Shown here one piece after another: positions 16,944 through 25,490 of a stretch of 32,375 bases of DNA; position 1 is the first letter of the stretch, and each line of letters opens with the position of its first letter. This stretch comes from Flavobacterium sp. (GTDB lineage: Bacteria > Bacteroidota > Bacteroidia > Chitinophagales > Chitinophagaceae): the NCBI GenBank assembly GCA_030053925.1, contig JASGCX010000046.1:1-32375 (forward strand), read 5' to 3'. The position numbers and the translations under genes were made by a program. The notes under the pieces were generated by a model. The model was not told the origin of the DNA. It was given only the letters and a program-made list of their open reading frames with translations, and did no database searches.

Positions 16944-18773
16944 ATGAAGGCATTAAAATTACTAATATTTTCTATAGTATTAACAGTGATAAGTTTGAGT
17001 TGTGGGAAAGAAACGAGTTTTGAAATTGGCGGTGAATATGTAAGTAGTGGAAGTTTAAAAAAAGATGATTTAACTAATAGTTGTTTACCAAGTAAAGTAA
17101 ATGGTAGCTTCTTTGTTGACTCATTTTTGAATACTACAAATTACCTTGATATTACGGTTGATGTAAAGCAGCCTGGAAGTTATAATATATCTACAGATAC
17201 TGTAAATGGATATTGGTTTAATCTTACTGGTTATTTTAGAACTGCTGGATTAAATACTGTAAAAGTTCAGGGCTATGGCAAACCAATTTTGCCAATTAAT
17301 AGCACTTTTCATATTAATTATGGCAATAGTGTTTGTAGTATAGATATTGCTGCAATATTAACAGTTGTACAACAAGCTGCCTACACATTTGATTGTAATA
17401 ATAGCCAAGTAAATGGTAGTTACTTTGCTGCATCTGCTACAAATTCAACAAATAATATTACTGTTCCTGTAAATGTATCTAGTACAGGTGCTTATACTAT
17501 TTCTACAACTGTGGTTAACGGAATTAGCTTTTCGGCTAGTGGATCTTTTAGTGCTACAGGTAATCAAGTAGTTACTTTATTAGCTACTGGCACACCTACG
17601 GCTGCTGGTAATTATAGTTATACAATAACAGGTTTGGGTATTAGCGGTACGTGTAGCCAATCTATTACTTGTGCGGCAGCAGTAGGTGCTTCTGCGTACA
17701 CTTTCAATTGTAATTCCTTTAAAGTAAATGGTTCTTATTCTACTAGCACCAATCTTAATGCTGGTAATACAATTACAGCATCGGTAGATGTTACTACAAT
17801 TGGTTCGTACACTATTAGTTCAAATGCCATAAATGGAATTTCTTTCACAACTAGTGGTGTGTTTACTACCTTAGGCTTACAAACAGTTACCTTAGTGGGT
17901 AGTGGTAAGCCAATAGCTAGTGGTTCAAATAATTATAGTATTAGCGGTGGAGGCAATACATGCTCAATTTCTATATTAGCCACTGGGCCGGTAGCTGCTG
18001 TATTTACTTTTTCGGGTGCCCCTAGTACTTGTACAGTTGCTAATGTAAATGGCACATACACGGCTGGCACAGCTTTAAATAGTTCAAACACGGTAGTAGT
18101 TCAAGTAAATGTTACTACAGTTGGTACTTATACTATTCAAACAGGTGTTGTAAATGGTATTCGCTTTTCTGCAAGCGGTACATTTACCAATACAGGTACA
18201 CAAAATGTTACGTTATTAGGTAGTGGTACACCTACCGCTGCAGGCACAAATACGTTTCAGCCACAAACTAATGGCTGCTCTTTTGATGTAACCACTGTAC
18301 CTGCAACAGTTGTAACAGGTACATTTACGTGTAAAATAGATGGAGTTGCTATGTCTTTTAGCGATAGGGCGGCAGCCTCGTTAGTGAAACCATTTATAGG
18401 AACACCAGAATTAACCATTACAGGATATGCTGGACCAATTGGTAGTTCTGTTGAGGAATTTCTAATTTCTATTGAGAATAATGATAATAGCTCTGTAAAG
18501 CCAGGAACTTACAATGAGAAAAATTTTATAGTATTCCCTGGCGGTTACCAAATTGTAATAAATTATAGGGCTATAAATCCCGACCAAAGTGTAACTATAT
18601 GGTCTACAAGTAGTAACATAATAAATACAAATCCACCTTTTACAATTATTGTTACAAGTATAACTGCAACTAGAGTTAAGGGAACTTTTAGTGGTAGTAT
18701 TACTAATGCGTTTCAAGGTAGCACAAAAATTAGAAACATTACTGAAGGTGTTTTTGATGTGCCTATTGAATAA
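16944..18773 (+). CDS. Large surface lipoprotein with four internal repeats
   Basis: The 609-residue product has a lipoprotein signal peptide ending ISLSC, so it is probably anchored to the outer membrane. Four repeats of about 105 residues start near residues 49, 153, 258 and 366. Each opens with a V-N-G-(S/T) motif shortly after a Cys, contains a Y-x-I-(S/Q)-T-x-x-V/I-N-G-I segment, a G-x-Q-x-V-T-L strand and G-(T/K)-P-x-A-x-G, and closes near a second Cys. The repeats look like beta-sandwich modules with one disulfide each (inference). From about residue 458 a different domain follows, with FTCKIDGVAMSFSD and VKGTFSGSI, resembling lipocalin-like C-terminal domains of Bacteroidota lipoproteins. 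I do not recognise a function; adhesion or ligand display is only a guess. Confidence 0.75.
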   Translation: MKALKLLIFSIVLTVISLSCGKETSFEIGGEYVSSGSLKKDDLTNSCLPSKVNGSFFVDSFLNTTNYLDITVDVKQPGSYNISTDTVNGYWFNLTGYFRTAGLNTVKVQGYGKPILPINSTFHINYGNSVCSIDIAAILTVVQQAAYTFDCNNSQVNGSYFAASATNSTNNITVPVNVSSTGAYTISTTVVNGISFSASGSFSATGNQVVTLLATGTPTAAGNYSYTITGLGISGTCSQSITCAAAVGASAYTFNCNSFKVNGSYSTSTNLNAGNTITASVDVTTIGSYTISSNAINGISFTTSGVFTTLGLQTVTLVGSGKPIASGSNNYSISGGGNTCSISILATGPVAAVFTFSGAPSTCTVANVNGTYTAGTALNSSNTVVVQVNVTTVGTYTIQTGVVNGIRFSASGTFTNTGTQNVTLLGSGTPTAAGTNTFQPQTNGCSFDVTTVPATVVTGTFTCKIDGVAMSFSDRAAASLVKPFIGTPELTITGYAGPIGSSVEEFLISIENNDNSSVKPGTYNEKNFIVFPGGYQIVINYRAINPDQSVTIWSTSSNIINTNPPFTIIVTSITATRVKGTFSGSITNAFQGSTKIRNITEGVFDVPIE

Positions 18774-18789
18774 GAGTGTATGCAGGTTG

Positions 18790-20823
18790 TTACTTCATCC
18801 CTTCTAATTCTTTTTGCATTCTAAACATCTCGTCACGTAGTCTTGCGGCTTCAATAAAATCGAGGTCACGGGCGGCTTTTTCCATTTGCTTTTTGGTTTG
18901 TGCAATGGCTTTTTCTAGTTTAGGTATGGTTTTGTATTCTACTTGTTCTTCTGCGGCTACATTTAAGCTGCCATCACCAAGTATGGCATAAGGTTTATTG
19001 GGGTCAAAGCCTTTAATATCAAGCACAGAGGTTTGTTTCATTATCTGGTCTATGCTTTTCTTTACGGTTTTTGGTGTAATGCCATGTTGAATATTATAGG
19101 CAACTTGTTTCTCTCTTCTGCGGTTCACTTCATCTATGGTGCGCTGCATGCTTTCGGTTATTTTATCGGCATAAAAAATAACCTTACCATCAACATTTCT
19201 TGCAGCCCTACCAGCAGTTTGTGTTAAGCTTCTTTCGTTACGCAAAAAGCCTTCTTTATCTGCATCTAAAATAGCCACTAAACTTACTTCTGGTAAGTCT
19301 AAACCTTCACGCAGTAAGTTTACACCTACCAGTACATCAATTTCGCCTAACCTTAATTGGCGTAGTATTTCAATACGCTCAAGGGTATCTACATCGCTGT
19401 GTATATACTTAGATTTTATGTTGATGCGGCCAAGATATTTATCCATTTCTTCGGCCATGCGCTTGGTTAATGTGGTTACTAAAATGCGGTCGCCTTTTTT
19501 TACTGTTTTGTCTATTTCGTCTAGCAAATCATCTATCTGATTTACAGATGGCCTTATTTCAATAGGTGGTTCTAGCAAGCCCGTAGGGCGTACTACTTGT
19601 TCTACTACCACACCGCCTGTCATGTCTAATTCGTAGTCGCCTGGTGTGGCACTTACAAATATTGTTTGCCCTATTAAGTTTTCAAATTCATGAAAATTTA
19701 ATGGTCGGTTATCCATAGCACTTGGTAGCCTAAAGCCATAATCTACCAGCACCATTTTTCTACTTCTATCACCGCCATACATACCTGCAATTTGAGGTAC
19801 GGTTTGGTGGCTTTCGTCTATTAAACACAAAAAATCTTTAGGAAAATAATCTAATAAACAGAAGGGCCTAGTGCCGGGTATACGTCTATCAAAAAAGCGG
19901 GAATAGTTTTCAATACCATTGCAGTAGCCCAATTCACGGATCATTTCAAGGTCAAACTCTACACGTTCTTTAATGCGTTGCGCTTCTATCAGTTTACCAA
20001 TACCTGTAAAATAATTTACCTGCGCCATCATCTCATCTTGTATTTCGTTTATCACCTCTTGCATGATGTCTTTAGGTGCTAAATACAAGTTTGCCGGAAA
20101 AATGGCAGCATCATTTAAGGTGCCAATGCGCTTGCTAGTGGCTTTTTCAAGGCTTTCAATTTCTTCAATTTCATCACCAAAAAAAGTAACTCTGTAGGCA
20201 ATATCTAGGTAGGGTAAGTTAATGTCAACGGTATCGCCTTTTACCCTAAAAGTGCCTCTTGCAAAATCGCCCTGGCTTCTAGAATAGGTACTATTTACCA
20301 ATGCGAGTAAAAACCCTTGCCTCGATAAAACTTGCCCTTTATGAATACGCACAATACCATTTTCAAATTCGGTAGGGTTGCCCATACCATAAATGCAACT
20401 TACGCTTGCCACCACCACAATATCTCTTCTGCCACTTAATAGTTCGCTAGTGGCTTGCAGGCGAAGCTTGTCTAGTTCTTCGTTAATGCTTAAATCTTTT
20501 TCTATGTAGGTATCGCTAACAGGCATGTAGGCTTCTGGCTGATAGTAGTCGTAATAGCTTACAAAATAGCCTACCGCATTATCGGGAAAAAACTGTTTAA
20601 ACTCGCCATATAATTGAGCTACAAGGGTTTTGTTGTGTGTTAAAACTAGTGTGGGCCTTTGTGTTTGCTGAATTACATTGGCCATGGTAAATGTTTTACC
20701 ACTACCTGTTACACCAAGCAGCGTTTGAAACTGCTCGCCACGGTTAATAGTTTCTACTAATTGTTTAATAGCAGAAGGTTGGTCGCCCGATGGTTGATAA
20801 GGTGATTGCAATTGAAAAGGCAT
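18790..20823 (-). CDS. uvrB: UvrB, excinuclease ABC subunit B
   Basis: The 677-residue DNA damage recognition helicase of nucleotide excision repair is complete. The Walker A is GVTGSGKT at residues 37-44. The beta-hairpin region with YFVSYYDYYQPEAY, the DESHQT box, the VGVNLLREGLDLPEV segment, the helicase motif QTAGRAARN and the C-terminal UVR domain (AARDLDFIEAARLRDEM) are all visible. I place the start at ATG 20823 (MPFQLQSPYQ), the usual beginning; 13 additional residues are possible upstream but look unrelated. The gene converges on the repeat lipoprotein with only 16 bases between the two stops and no visible terminator. On the other side it diverges from the sigma factor operon. Confidence 0.97.
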   Translation of the reverse strand: MPFQLQSPYQPSGDQPSAIKQLVETINRGEQFQTLLGVTGSGKTFTMANVIQQTQRPTLVLTHNKTLVAQLYGEFKQFFPDNAVGYFVSYYDYYQPEAYMPVSDTYIEKDLSINEELDKLRLQATSELLSGRRDIVVVASVSCIYGMGNPTEFENGIVRIHKGQVLSRQGFLLALVNSTYSRSQGDFARGTFRVKGDTVDINLPYLDIAYRVTFFGDEIEEIESLEKATSKRIGTLNDAAIFPANLYLAPKDIMQEVINEIQDEMMAQVNYFTGIGKLIEAQRIKERVEFDLEMIRELGYCNGIENYSRFFDRRIPGTRPFCLLDYFPKDFLCLIDESHQTVPQIAGMYGGDRSRKMVLVDYGFRLPSAMDNRPLNFHEFENLIGQTIFVSATPGDYELDMTGGVVVEQVVRPTGLLEPPIEIRPSVNQIDDLLDEIDKTVKKGDRILVTTLTKRMAEEMDKYLGRINIKSKYIHSDVDTLERIEILRQLRLGEIDVLVGVNLLREGLDLPEVSLVAILDADKEGFLRNERSLTQTAGRAARNVDGKVIFYADKITESMQRTIDEVNRRREKQVAYNIQHGITPKTVKKSIDQIMKQTSVLDIKGFDPNKPYAILGDGSLNVAAEEQVEYKTIPKLEKAIAQTKKQMEKAARDLDFIEAARLRDEMFRMQKELEGMK

Positions 20824-20905
20824 GGTACGAAGATAACAAGTTGGGTGAAGGGATAGCAACACAGATTAAACTGATGCGGCTGATTTTAATGTGATTTTTA
20901 AAAAA

Positions 20906-20936
20906 TTTGATTGCCCGTGCAACCATTTTATCTTTA
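20906..20936 (+). promoter_or_regulatory. Promoter of the sigma factor operon (TTTG-N19-TATCTTTA)
   Basis: TTTG at 20906-20909 and TATCTTTA at 20929-20936 are separated by 19 bases, close to the Bacteroidota -33/-7 consensus (one mismatch in the -7 box). The predicted start of transcription, near 20943, lies just before the GTG at 20956. This rules against a TTG start at 20911 for the sigma factor. Confidence 0.6.
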
Positions 20937-20955
20937 TCTGCATTTAATCTTTTGC

Positions 20956-21510
20956 GTGGAATTACCGTATCTAATAAAAGAATGTAAGGCAGGCAACATT
21001 ACCGCACAGAAATACTTGTTTGACAAGTATGCTACCTCATTTTTTTTGCTGTGTAGAAGGTATTTGACAACAGACGAGCAAGCAGAAGATACCATGATGA
21101 GCGGCTATCTAAAGATTTTTCAATCGCTTAAAACATTTACTTACAAAAGCGACGCAGAAACCTATGCTTGGATGAAGCATATACTGGTAAATGAATGTTT
21201 GATGGAACTACGCAAAAAGAGTAATTATTTATTTGTTGCAAACGAGATGGAAGATGAAATACCAGTTGACGAAACTGCAATAAGCAACATAAGTGCCAAT
21301 GAAATATTTGAGTTAATCACTCAATTACCAATAGGCTATAGAACGGTGTTTAATTTGTTTGTGATAGAACAAATGACGCATAAAGAAATAGCAGCCTTGC
21401 TAAAAATTACCGAAGGAACAAGTAAAAGTCAATTAAATAAAGCAAGGTTGATGCTACAACAATTATTACAACAGCAAAACAAAGTGTATGTTAATAATAA
21501 AATACGATGA
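20956..21510 (+). CDS. ECF-type RNA polymerase sigma factor
   Basis: The product has 184 residues from GTG 20956. Region 2 is readable as YLFDKYATSFFLLCRRYLTTDEQAEDTMMSG split over two helices, with the usual D-(A/Q)-E-D core-binding pattern. Region 4 follows as LPIGYRTVFNLFVIEQMTHKEIA and ITEGTSKSQLNKARLML, the helix-turn-helix that reads the -35 site. No sigma-1 or sigma-3 domain is present, as expected for ECF factors. The gene is the first of an apparent operon: the next gene overlaps it by 23 bases and encodes a single-pass membrane protein of anti-sigma type. The start is set by the promoter just upstream. The signal it answers to is unknown. Confidence 0.9.
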   Translation: MELPYLIKECKAGNITAQKYLFDKYATSFFLLCRRYLTTDEQAEDTMMSGYLKIFQSLKTFTYKSDAETYAWMKHILVNECLMELRKKSNYLFVANEMEDEIPVDETAISNISANEIFELITQLPIGYRTVFNLFVIEQMTHKEIAALLKITEGTSKSQLNKARLMLQQLLQQQNKVYVNNKIR

Positions 21511-22204
21511 CGAGCTGAGAAATAAAATTGAAGGGATGAAAGAAGTGCCAAGTGCTTTTACATTCAGCCCACCTGCTACATGGCAGCAATTAGAAAATAA
21601 GCTACAAGCTTCGCCAAATAAGAGAAAACTTGTTTGGTGGTATTGGGCTGCGGCATCATTATTTATCGCCTTTTCTACAGTATTATGGCTAAACTATAGT
21701 AAGCATACAGAAGTAGCTACTTTGTCAAATTCATCTATAATAATTACTACTCAAACTAATAAAACACTGCAAAATGCCAGTATAAAACAAGCTCATAACC
21801 ATAAAAATATTAGCTTAAAAACCACAAAAACATCTGAGAATAACATTGCAGAAACAACTGTTAAAATAGACACTATTAAAGTGATAAACAAGACAACTAT
21901 TGCTGCATCTAATTTAGTTGTAGCAGAAATTGCTATTGCCAATATGGTTGATACTTTTGTACAAAAAAATAATATTAATGCACAGGTAGTAACTACTAAG
22001 CCTAAAAGGAAAGTAATACATATAAATGAATTAGGCGAAGTAATAACACAACCAGTTGTGCTTACAAGAAACGATTATAACCAAACTCACCAACAGGAAG
22101 AAAACACAACACCAATTGATGCCAACAAACCTTGGTGGCTATTTAAACCTAAACCCACTACTGTAAACACGTTTACAAATACATCTTTAACCGATAATCA
22201 ATAA
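21488..22204 (+). CDS. Membrane protein, probable anti-sigma factor
   Basis: The 238-residue protein has a cytosolic N-terminal part of about 55 residues (DDELRNKIEGMKEVPSAF, then PPATWQQLENKL), one membrane helix (WWYWAAASLFIAFSTVLWL), and a long periplasmic tail rich in Lys, Asn and Thr. The layout, with a W-x-x-L-E-x-K-L segment before the helix, is common among Bacteroidota proteins coded right after ECF sigma genes. The gene starts inside the sigma gene (23-base overlap), which suggests translational coupling. Binding and holding the sigma factor is inferred from position and topology; no zinc-binding ZAS motif is present, so the assignment is not certain. Confidence 0.65.
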   Translation: MLIIKYDDELRNKIEGMKEVPSAFTFSPPATWQQLENKLQASPNKRKLVWWYWAAASLFIAFSTVLWLNYSKHTEVATLSNSSIIITTQTNKTLQNASIKQAHNHKNISLKTTKTSENNIAETTVKIDTIKVINKTTIAASNLVVAEIAIANMVDTFVQKNNINAQVVTTKPKRKVIHINELGEVITQPVVLTRNDYNQTHQQEENTTPIDANKPWWLFKPKPTTVNTFTNTSLTDNQ

Positions 22205-22210
22205 AAATTT

Positions 22211-23395
22211 ATGAAAAAAACAATCCTTTTTTTCCTGCTTTTGGCAGGAACAGCCACCGCTTTGCGTGCACAGAATACTAGATTTTACTATCAAGGGATT
22301 TATTACAACAATGCCCCAACTACTACTGCAGACTTGATTTTTAATTTTCCAAAACCGGGTAAAACAAAAGTGGTATTTAATTTTTATAATGTTCAAAAAT
22401 CGACAAGAGTATTGCTTGAACTAACAAATATTAAGCAACTAAATAACCTGCCTAATTTAGATTCTATGCTCACTATTGTTAAAAATGATTTGCGTTATTT
22501 GAGCGATTCGCTAAAACAAGATGCAATTGTAAGACGTGTTGACTATGTGATGGGCGGCATAAAACCACAAATAAAAATTACGAATCACATTAATAACTCA
22601 AGCACTTATACCATTAACAATAACGAATTAGCTGATTTGAAAGTTGGTCAAGATACGCTTAGAATAAAATATAAAACTACCAACGGTGATAGTATCAAGT
22701 TAATTGGTGGTGTTAAAAAGATGAACGTACTACGCTATGAAGACTTTTTTATTACCATTTTAGCCAATAATCTAAGCGATATATACACATTACCAGAAAG
22801 CGCACTACTTACTTGCCTAAATAGATTGAAACAAGAAATTACGCCAGAGTATGTAAATAAAGCAGATGCGAAAAGTAGATATTCGGCATATTTTAATATG
22901 AATACAAATGAAATGTTTTCACCATCTAAAATGGTGCATATTAAATATTACAGTAGCCAAAGACCAGAACTTCTGCCTAATATTTACAGCAGTTTGCAAT
23001 ATGTTAATGGCAGTTTTGTGCCATCAATGGCAGCAGGCTTACGCTACACATTTGGCAATTGTGATTTAAGTAGACAATACATATTTGCGATGTGGGAGCC
23101 TTATTTTTTCTTTCGTAGAGATGTAAATAATAGCACAATAACCGATAGAAATGATTTTATAACCTTACGATATATTGAGACTGAATTAAATGGTAAAAAA
23201 GGGTTTGATTTTGTAAACAATGTATCACTTGGTTATTTAGTAAGGCAGCAGGGCAATTGGTTTGCACCTAACACCATTAAACTTGGCTTGCCTGGTGTGC
23301 GAAGTGGTTGGTTACAGCTAGAGCCAGAGTTGTTTTTTACAGGTTTGTTTAAACGTGTTACCCCTTCGTTAAAACTAACTTTACATTACCAGTAA
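22211..23395 (+). CDS. Secreted protein of unknown function, third gene of the sigma operon
   Basis: The 394-residue product has a clear signal peptide (MKKTILFFLLLAGTATALRAQ, cut near Ala-Gln) and then a mature protein without further membrane helices. The C-terminal part has alternating strands such as MAAGLRYTFGNC and WLQLEPELFFTGLFKRV ending in LKLTLHYQ. This is the look of a small outer-membrane beta-barrel with an aromatic or polar C-terminal residue, or a periplasmic beta-rich domain. It begins 6 bases after the anti-sigma-like gene, so all three genes should be on one mRNA. It may be the stress-related target or sensor of the sigma system. I do not recognise a family. Confidence 0.6.
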   Translation: MKKTILFFLLLAGTATALRAQNTRFYYQGIYYNNAPTTTADLIFNFPKPGKTKVVFNFYNVQKSTRVLLELTNIKQLNNLPNLDSMLTIVKNDLRYLSDSLKQDAIVRRVDYVMGGIKPQIKITNHINNSSTYTINNNELADLKVGQDTLRIKYKTTNGDSIKLIGGVKKMNVLRYEDFFITILANNLSDIYTLPESALLTCLNRLKQEITPEYVNKADAKSRYSAYFNMNTNEMFSPSKMVHIKYYSSQRPELLPNIYSSLQYVNGSFVPSMAAGLRYTFGNCDLSRQYIFAMWEPYFFFRRDVNNSTITDRNDFITLRYIETELNGKKGFDFVNNVSLGYLVRQQGNWFAPNTIKLGLPGVRSGWLQLEPELFFTGLFKRVTPSLKLTLHYQ

Positions 23396-23400
23396 AAAAC

Positions 23401-23431
23401 TTTGCTGCTCACTGTATTTCTTGTACTTTCA
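23401..23431 (+). promoter_or_regulatory. Promoter of the candidate small RNA (TTTG-N19-TACTTTCA)
   Basis: TTTG at 23401-23404 and TACTTTCA at 23424-23431 have exactly 19 bases between them; the second box departs from TAnnTTTG in its last two positions. It stands 5 bases after the preceding stop codon and points to a short transcript ending at 23582. Confidence 0.5.
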
Positions 23432-23464
23432 TGTTTCCAACTCACCAAAGAAAAGGAGGTATTC

Positions 23465-23512
23465 ATGCAATCTACAGATCAGTCATGGAAGCTTTTGGTT
23501 AGCAAAGGTTAA
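23465..23512 (+). CDS. 15-residue mini-ORF behind a perfect Shine-Dalgarno
   Basis: ATG 23465 opens a 15-codon frame (starts MQSTDQ, ends VSKG) closed by TAA at 23510-23512. The Shine-Dalgarno GGAGG is 5 bases upstream, an ideal distance. The peptide has no signal sequence and no run of one amino acid as in classical attenuators. It could be a regulatory leader peptide, or the site may serve to bind ribosomes without a functional peptide. Confidence 0.4.
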   Translation: MQSTDQSWKLLVSKG

Positions 23513-23556
23513 TCGGGCTTATCCATCAAATAATCTGCTGACAACAATGTCAGAAG

Positions 23557-23582
23557 GCCACCTGCAAGCAGGTGGCTTTTTT
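23557..23582 (+). terminator. Rho-independent terminator
   Basis: GCCACCTGC, loop AA, GCAGGTGGC, then six T residues (23577-23582). It is a strong stem of nine pairs (the innermost may stay open). It ends the candidate small RNA and touches the stop codon of the convergent yccF-family gene. Confidence 0.9.
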
Positions 23583-23955
23583 AGGTGGCTACAATGCGTT
23601 TGCCAAATGGCATTAACGATAATTCTACCAATTTAAAATGCTGACGGCCCCAAGGCAAGCCAATAATGGTGAGGCTTAATAAAAAACCAAATACTACATG
23701 CGTTAAAGCGGTGTACAAACCACCAGAAAATAACCAAATAATATTGAAGATAACCGATAAGCAACCTGTGCTGCTACTATTGCTTACTACTTTGCTGCCA
23801 AATGGTAGTAACACCATAAAGCCAATTTTAAAACACTGAAAGCCAAATGGAATACCAATAATGCTTATGCAAAGCACAATACCACCAAAGAAATAACCCA
23901 TTGCAGAAATGAAGCCGCCAAATATTAACCAAATAACATTGCCTATTGCGTTCAT
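23581..23955 (-). CDS. YccF-family inner membrane protein
   Basis: This 124-residue protein from ATG 23955 (MNAIGNVIWLIFGG) contains two repeats of the YccF domain. Each repeat has the pattern N-(V/I)-I-W-L-(I/F)-x-G-G followed by a hydrophobic segment and (G-I-P-F-G or G-L-P-W-G). Four membrane segments are expected. A longer frame up to 24072 adds Cys-rich sequence without family resemblance. YccF proteins are small inner-membrane proteins whose role is unclear. The gene is convergent with the small RNA, and the strong terminator lies at its 3' end. Confidence 0.85.
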   Translation of the reverse strand: MNAIGNVIWLIFGGFISAMGYFFGGIVLCISIIGIPFGFQCFKIGFMVLLPFGSKVVSNSSSTGCLSVIFNIIWLFSGGLYTALTHVVFGFLLSLTIIGLPWGRQHFKLVELSLMPFGKRIVAT

Positions 23956-24248
23956 AAAAAAAATATTTACATGAAAATAAACAAGATTGCTGTAGTAGCT
24001 ACAATAAAGGGTGCATAATTTTTTTTCTGCTGAGAGGCAATGGTTGCCAACTTTTAAACAGTTGGCTAACATTTAAAAATCAACCAAAAAATAAAAAATT
24101 GTGTATGCAGCCATAATAAACCCGTTTAGTGGCAATAAAACTACAGTGCAATAAAAGTGGTGGCATAATAAAGTGCCGCTACCAATAGCTATCGGTAGCG
24201 GCAACGCAACTAAGTTAAAAATGCCATAAAGCCGGTTACAAAAAACTA

Positions 24249-24905
24249 CTAATTAGGCATTCGAGAAATATATTTTTCTATATCTTTTATTTGATCAATA
24301 ATCTGTTGGCTTTTTGCCTTACATTCTTTTGCCTTACGAAAAAAATCTTTAGCTGCCTTAAATTGACGCTTATTTATAAAAACTTGCGTCATAGTTAGGT
24401 AGGCAAGGGCTAAACTTTCTTTATCTGAAAGACCCAAACGCAATGCAGCACGAACGTAAGATTCGCCTTGTTTAAGGTCGCCTTTTTGCATTGCCATCAT
24501 ACCAAGTTGCAAATTGTTAGAACCTTGGGCATCGGGCATTGGGCTACCCAAATGATTACTTTGTTTTAAAAATTTTTCTGCGCTATCAAAATCTTGCTTC
24601 ATCATGGCCACATTGCCTTTAATGGTATAGTAAGTGCTACGTACAGGTTTGTATAGCAAATTAGGATACCAAATGCTATTTAAAATACGCTCTACTTCTT
24701 CAATATTACCTGCTTCCATTGGCACTTGAATTATGCGCATTGGACCAATTACAAAGTGACTCACCAAGCCAACTACGCCAATAAAATACAAAGGAAATAC
24801 AGGCCAAAAACTTGATAAACCAGTTAGTTGTAGCAATATACCGCCTACAATAGCAACGATGCTAAGCCAGAAACGGTATTTAATTAACAGATTATAAAAC
24901 TTCAT
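24249..24905 (-). CDS. Membrane-anchored TPR protein
   Basis: The 218-residue product has two membrane helices at residues 13-30 and 33-55 and then a soluble part of helical repeats. Repeats of the tetratricopeptide type can be read around MKQDFDSAEKFLKQS, MQKGDLKQGESYVRAAL and NKRQFKAAKDFFRKAKE, so it probably binds other proteins near the membrane. I do not recognise a specific family or partner. It stands alone: the flanking genes are on the same strand but separated by 77 bases or more. A hairpin at 24175-24202 (GCCGCTACC with GGTAGCGGC) follows the gene; the downstream run on this strand is only partly T-rich, so it is a weak terminator candidate. Confidence 0.72.
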   Translation of the reverse strand: MKFYNLLIKYRFWLSIVAIVGGILLQLTGLSSFWPVFPLYFIGVVGLVSHFVIGPMRIIQVPMEAGNIEEVERILNSIWYPNLLYKPVRSTYYTIKGNVAMMKQDFDSAEKFLKQSNHLGSPMPDAQGSNNLQLGMMAMQKGDLKQGESYVRAALRLGLSDKESLALAYLTMTQVFINKRQFKAAKDFFRKAKECKAKSQQIIDQIKDIEKYISRMPN

Positions 24906-24982
24906 AGTTAAGCCTTTTAAAAGGTTGGCAAATATAACATCTGAACCAAGATTTGGTACTATTAAATTGTTTTTTGCCAGTA

Positions 24983-25438
24983 TTAGTTGTTAGCATCGTT
25001 TATTTCTACCCAATAACCGTCTGGGTCTTGTAGCCATATTTGCTGCACACCATCTACTCTTACAGTAATGGCTTGCTTACCACCATCACGGTCTTCCCAC
25101 ATAATGTTGTTCTTTTTTAGTAGTTGGGTAAATGCTTTTACAGATGTAACACTAAAGCAGGTATGTTGATTTTTATAGTAGTCTTTTTTTGTTTGGGCAC
25201 CTTCAATTACATGCATGGCTATGCCCGGCCCTATTTTAAACCAAGCATGTTTACCATCATTAAAAGGGTTGGGTATTGTATCTAGCCCAATAATGTTTTG
25301 GTAAAAATGTTTACTAGCTGCAAGGTTTACCACATACACAGCGGTATGATTAATTTTTGCGTAGGTTTTATTTTGCCCAAAAATATTAGCAGTAGCTAGC
25401 AGTAGCATACTACAGGCAAGTGTGTGTTTAAGCATCAT
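24983..25438 (-). CDS. Secreted glyoxalase-like (VOC superfamily) protein
   Basis: The 151-residue protein has a signal peptide (MLKHTLACSMLLLATANIFGQ) and one complete vicinal-oxygen-chelate unit: NHTAVYVVNLAASKHFYQNIIGLD, then HTCFSV, then DPDGYWVEIND. Metal ligands His, His and Glu of the glyoxalase/dioxygenase fold are therefore at least partly kept (H in NHTAVYV, H in QHTCFSV, E in WVEIN). An exported VOC protein is not rare in Bacteroidota; its substrate is unknown. Two adjacent ATG codons (25438 and 25435) can serve as the start. It is divergent from the tRNA gene on its right. Confidence 0.85.
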   Translation of the reverse strand: MMLKHTLACSMLLLATANIFGQNKTYAKINHTAVYVVNLAASKHFYQNIIGLDTIPNPFNDGKHAWFKIGPGIAMHVIEGAQTKKDYYKNQHTCFSVTSVKAFTQLLKKNNIMWEDRDGGKQAITVRVDGVQQIWLQDPDGYWVEINDANN

Positions 25439-25451
25439 GGCAAGAATGTTT

Positions 25452-25482
25452 TTTTAAGATGCTAAAGAAACGATTATTTTCG
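25452..25482 (+). promoter_or_regulatory. Possible promoter of tRNA-Arg
   Basis: TTTT at 25452-25455, then 19 bases, then TATTTTCG at 25475-25482. Each box departs from the TTTG / TAnnTTTG consensus by one base. The distance to the tRNA's first base (25491) suits a short 5' leader. Confidence 0.4.
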
Positions 25483-25490
25483 CTGCCAAT

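Larger units (their letters stand above)
23438..23582 (+). ncRNA. Candidate structured small RNA or leader with an internal mini-ORF
   Basis: About 145 bases lie between a promoter-like sequence and a strong terminator, with no sizeable gene inside. It contains AAAAGGAGGT at 23451-23460, which is fully complementary to the usual 16S 3' end, and a 15-codon ORF five bases later. Pairing is rich: CAGAT near 23475 with ATCTG near 23533, ATGG with CCAT inside that, and a perfect CTGACA/TGTCAG hairpin at 23538-23553. Strong Shine-Dalgarno sequences are rare in Bacteroidota. I cannot match it to a named RNA family from memory. Confidence 0.5.

Noticed and set aside
24175..24202. Nine-pair GC-rich hairpin after the TPR gene
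   Set aside because: The following bases on the minus strand are only partly T-rich, so I mention it with the gene but do not list it as a terminator.
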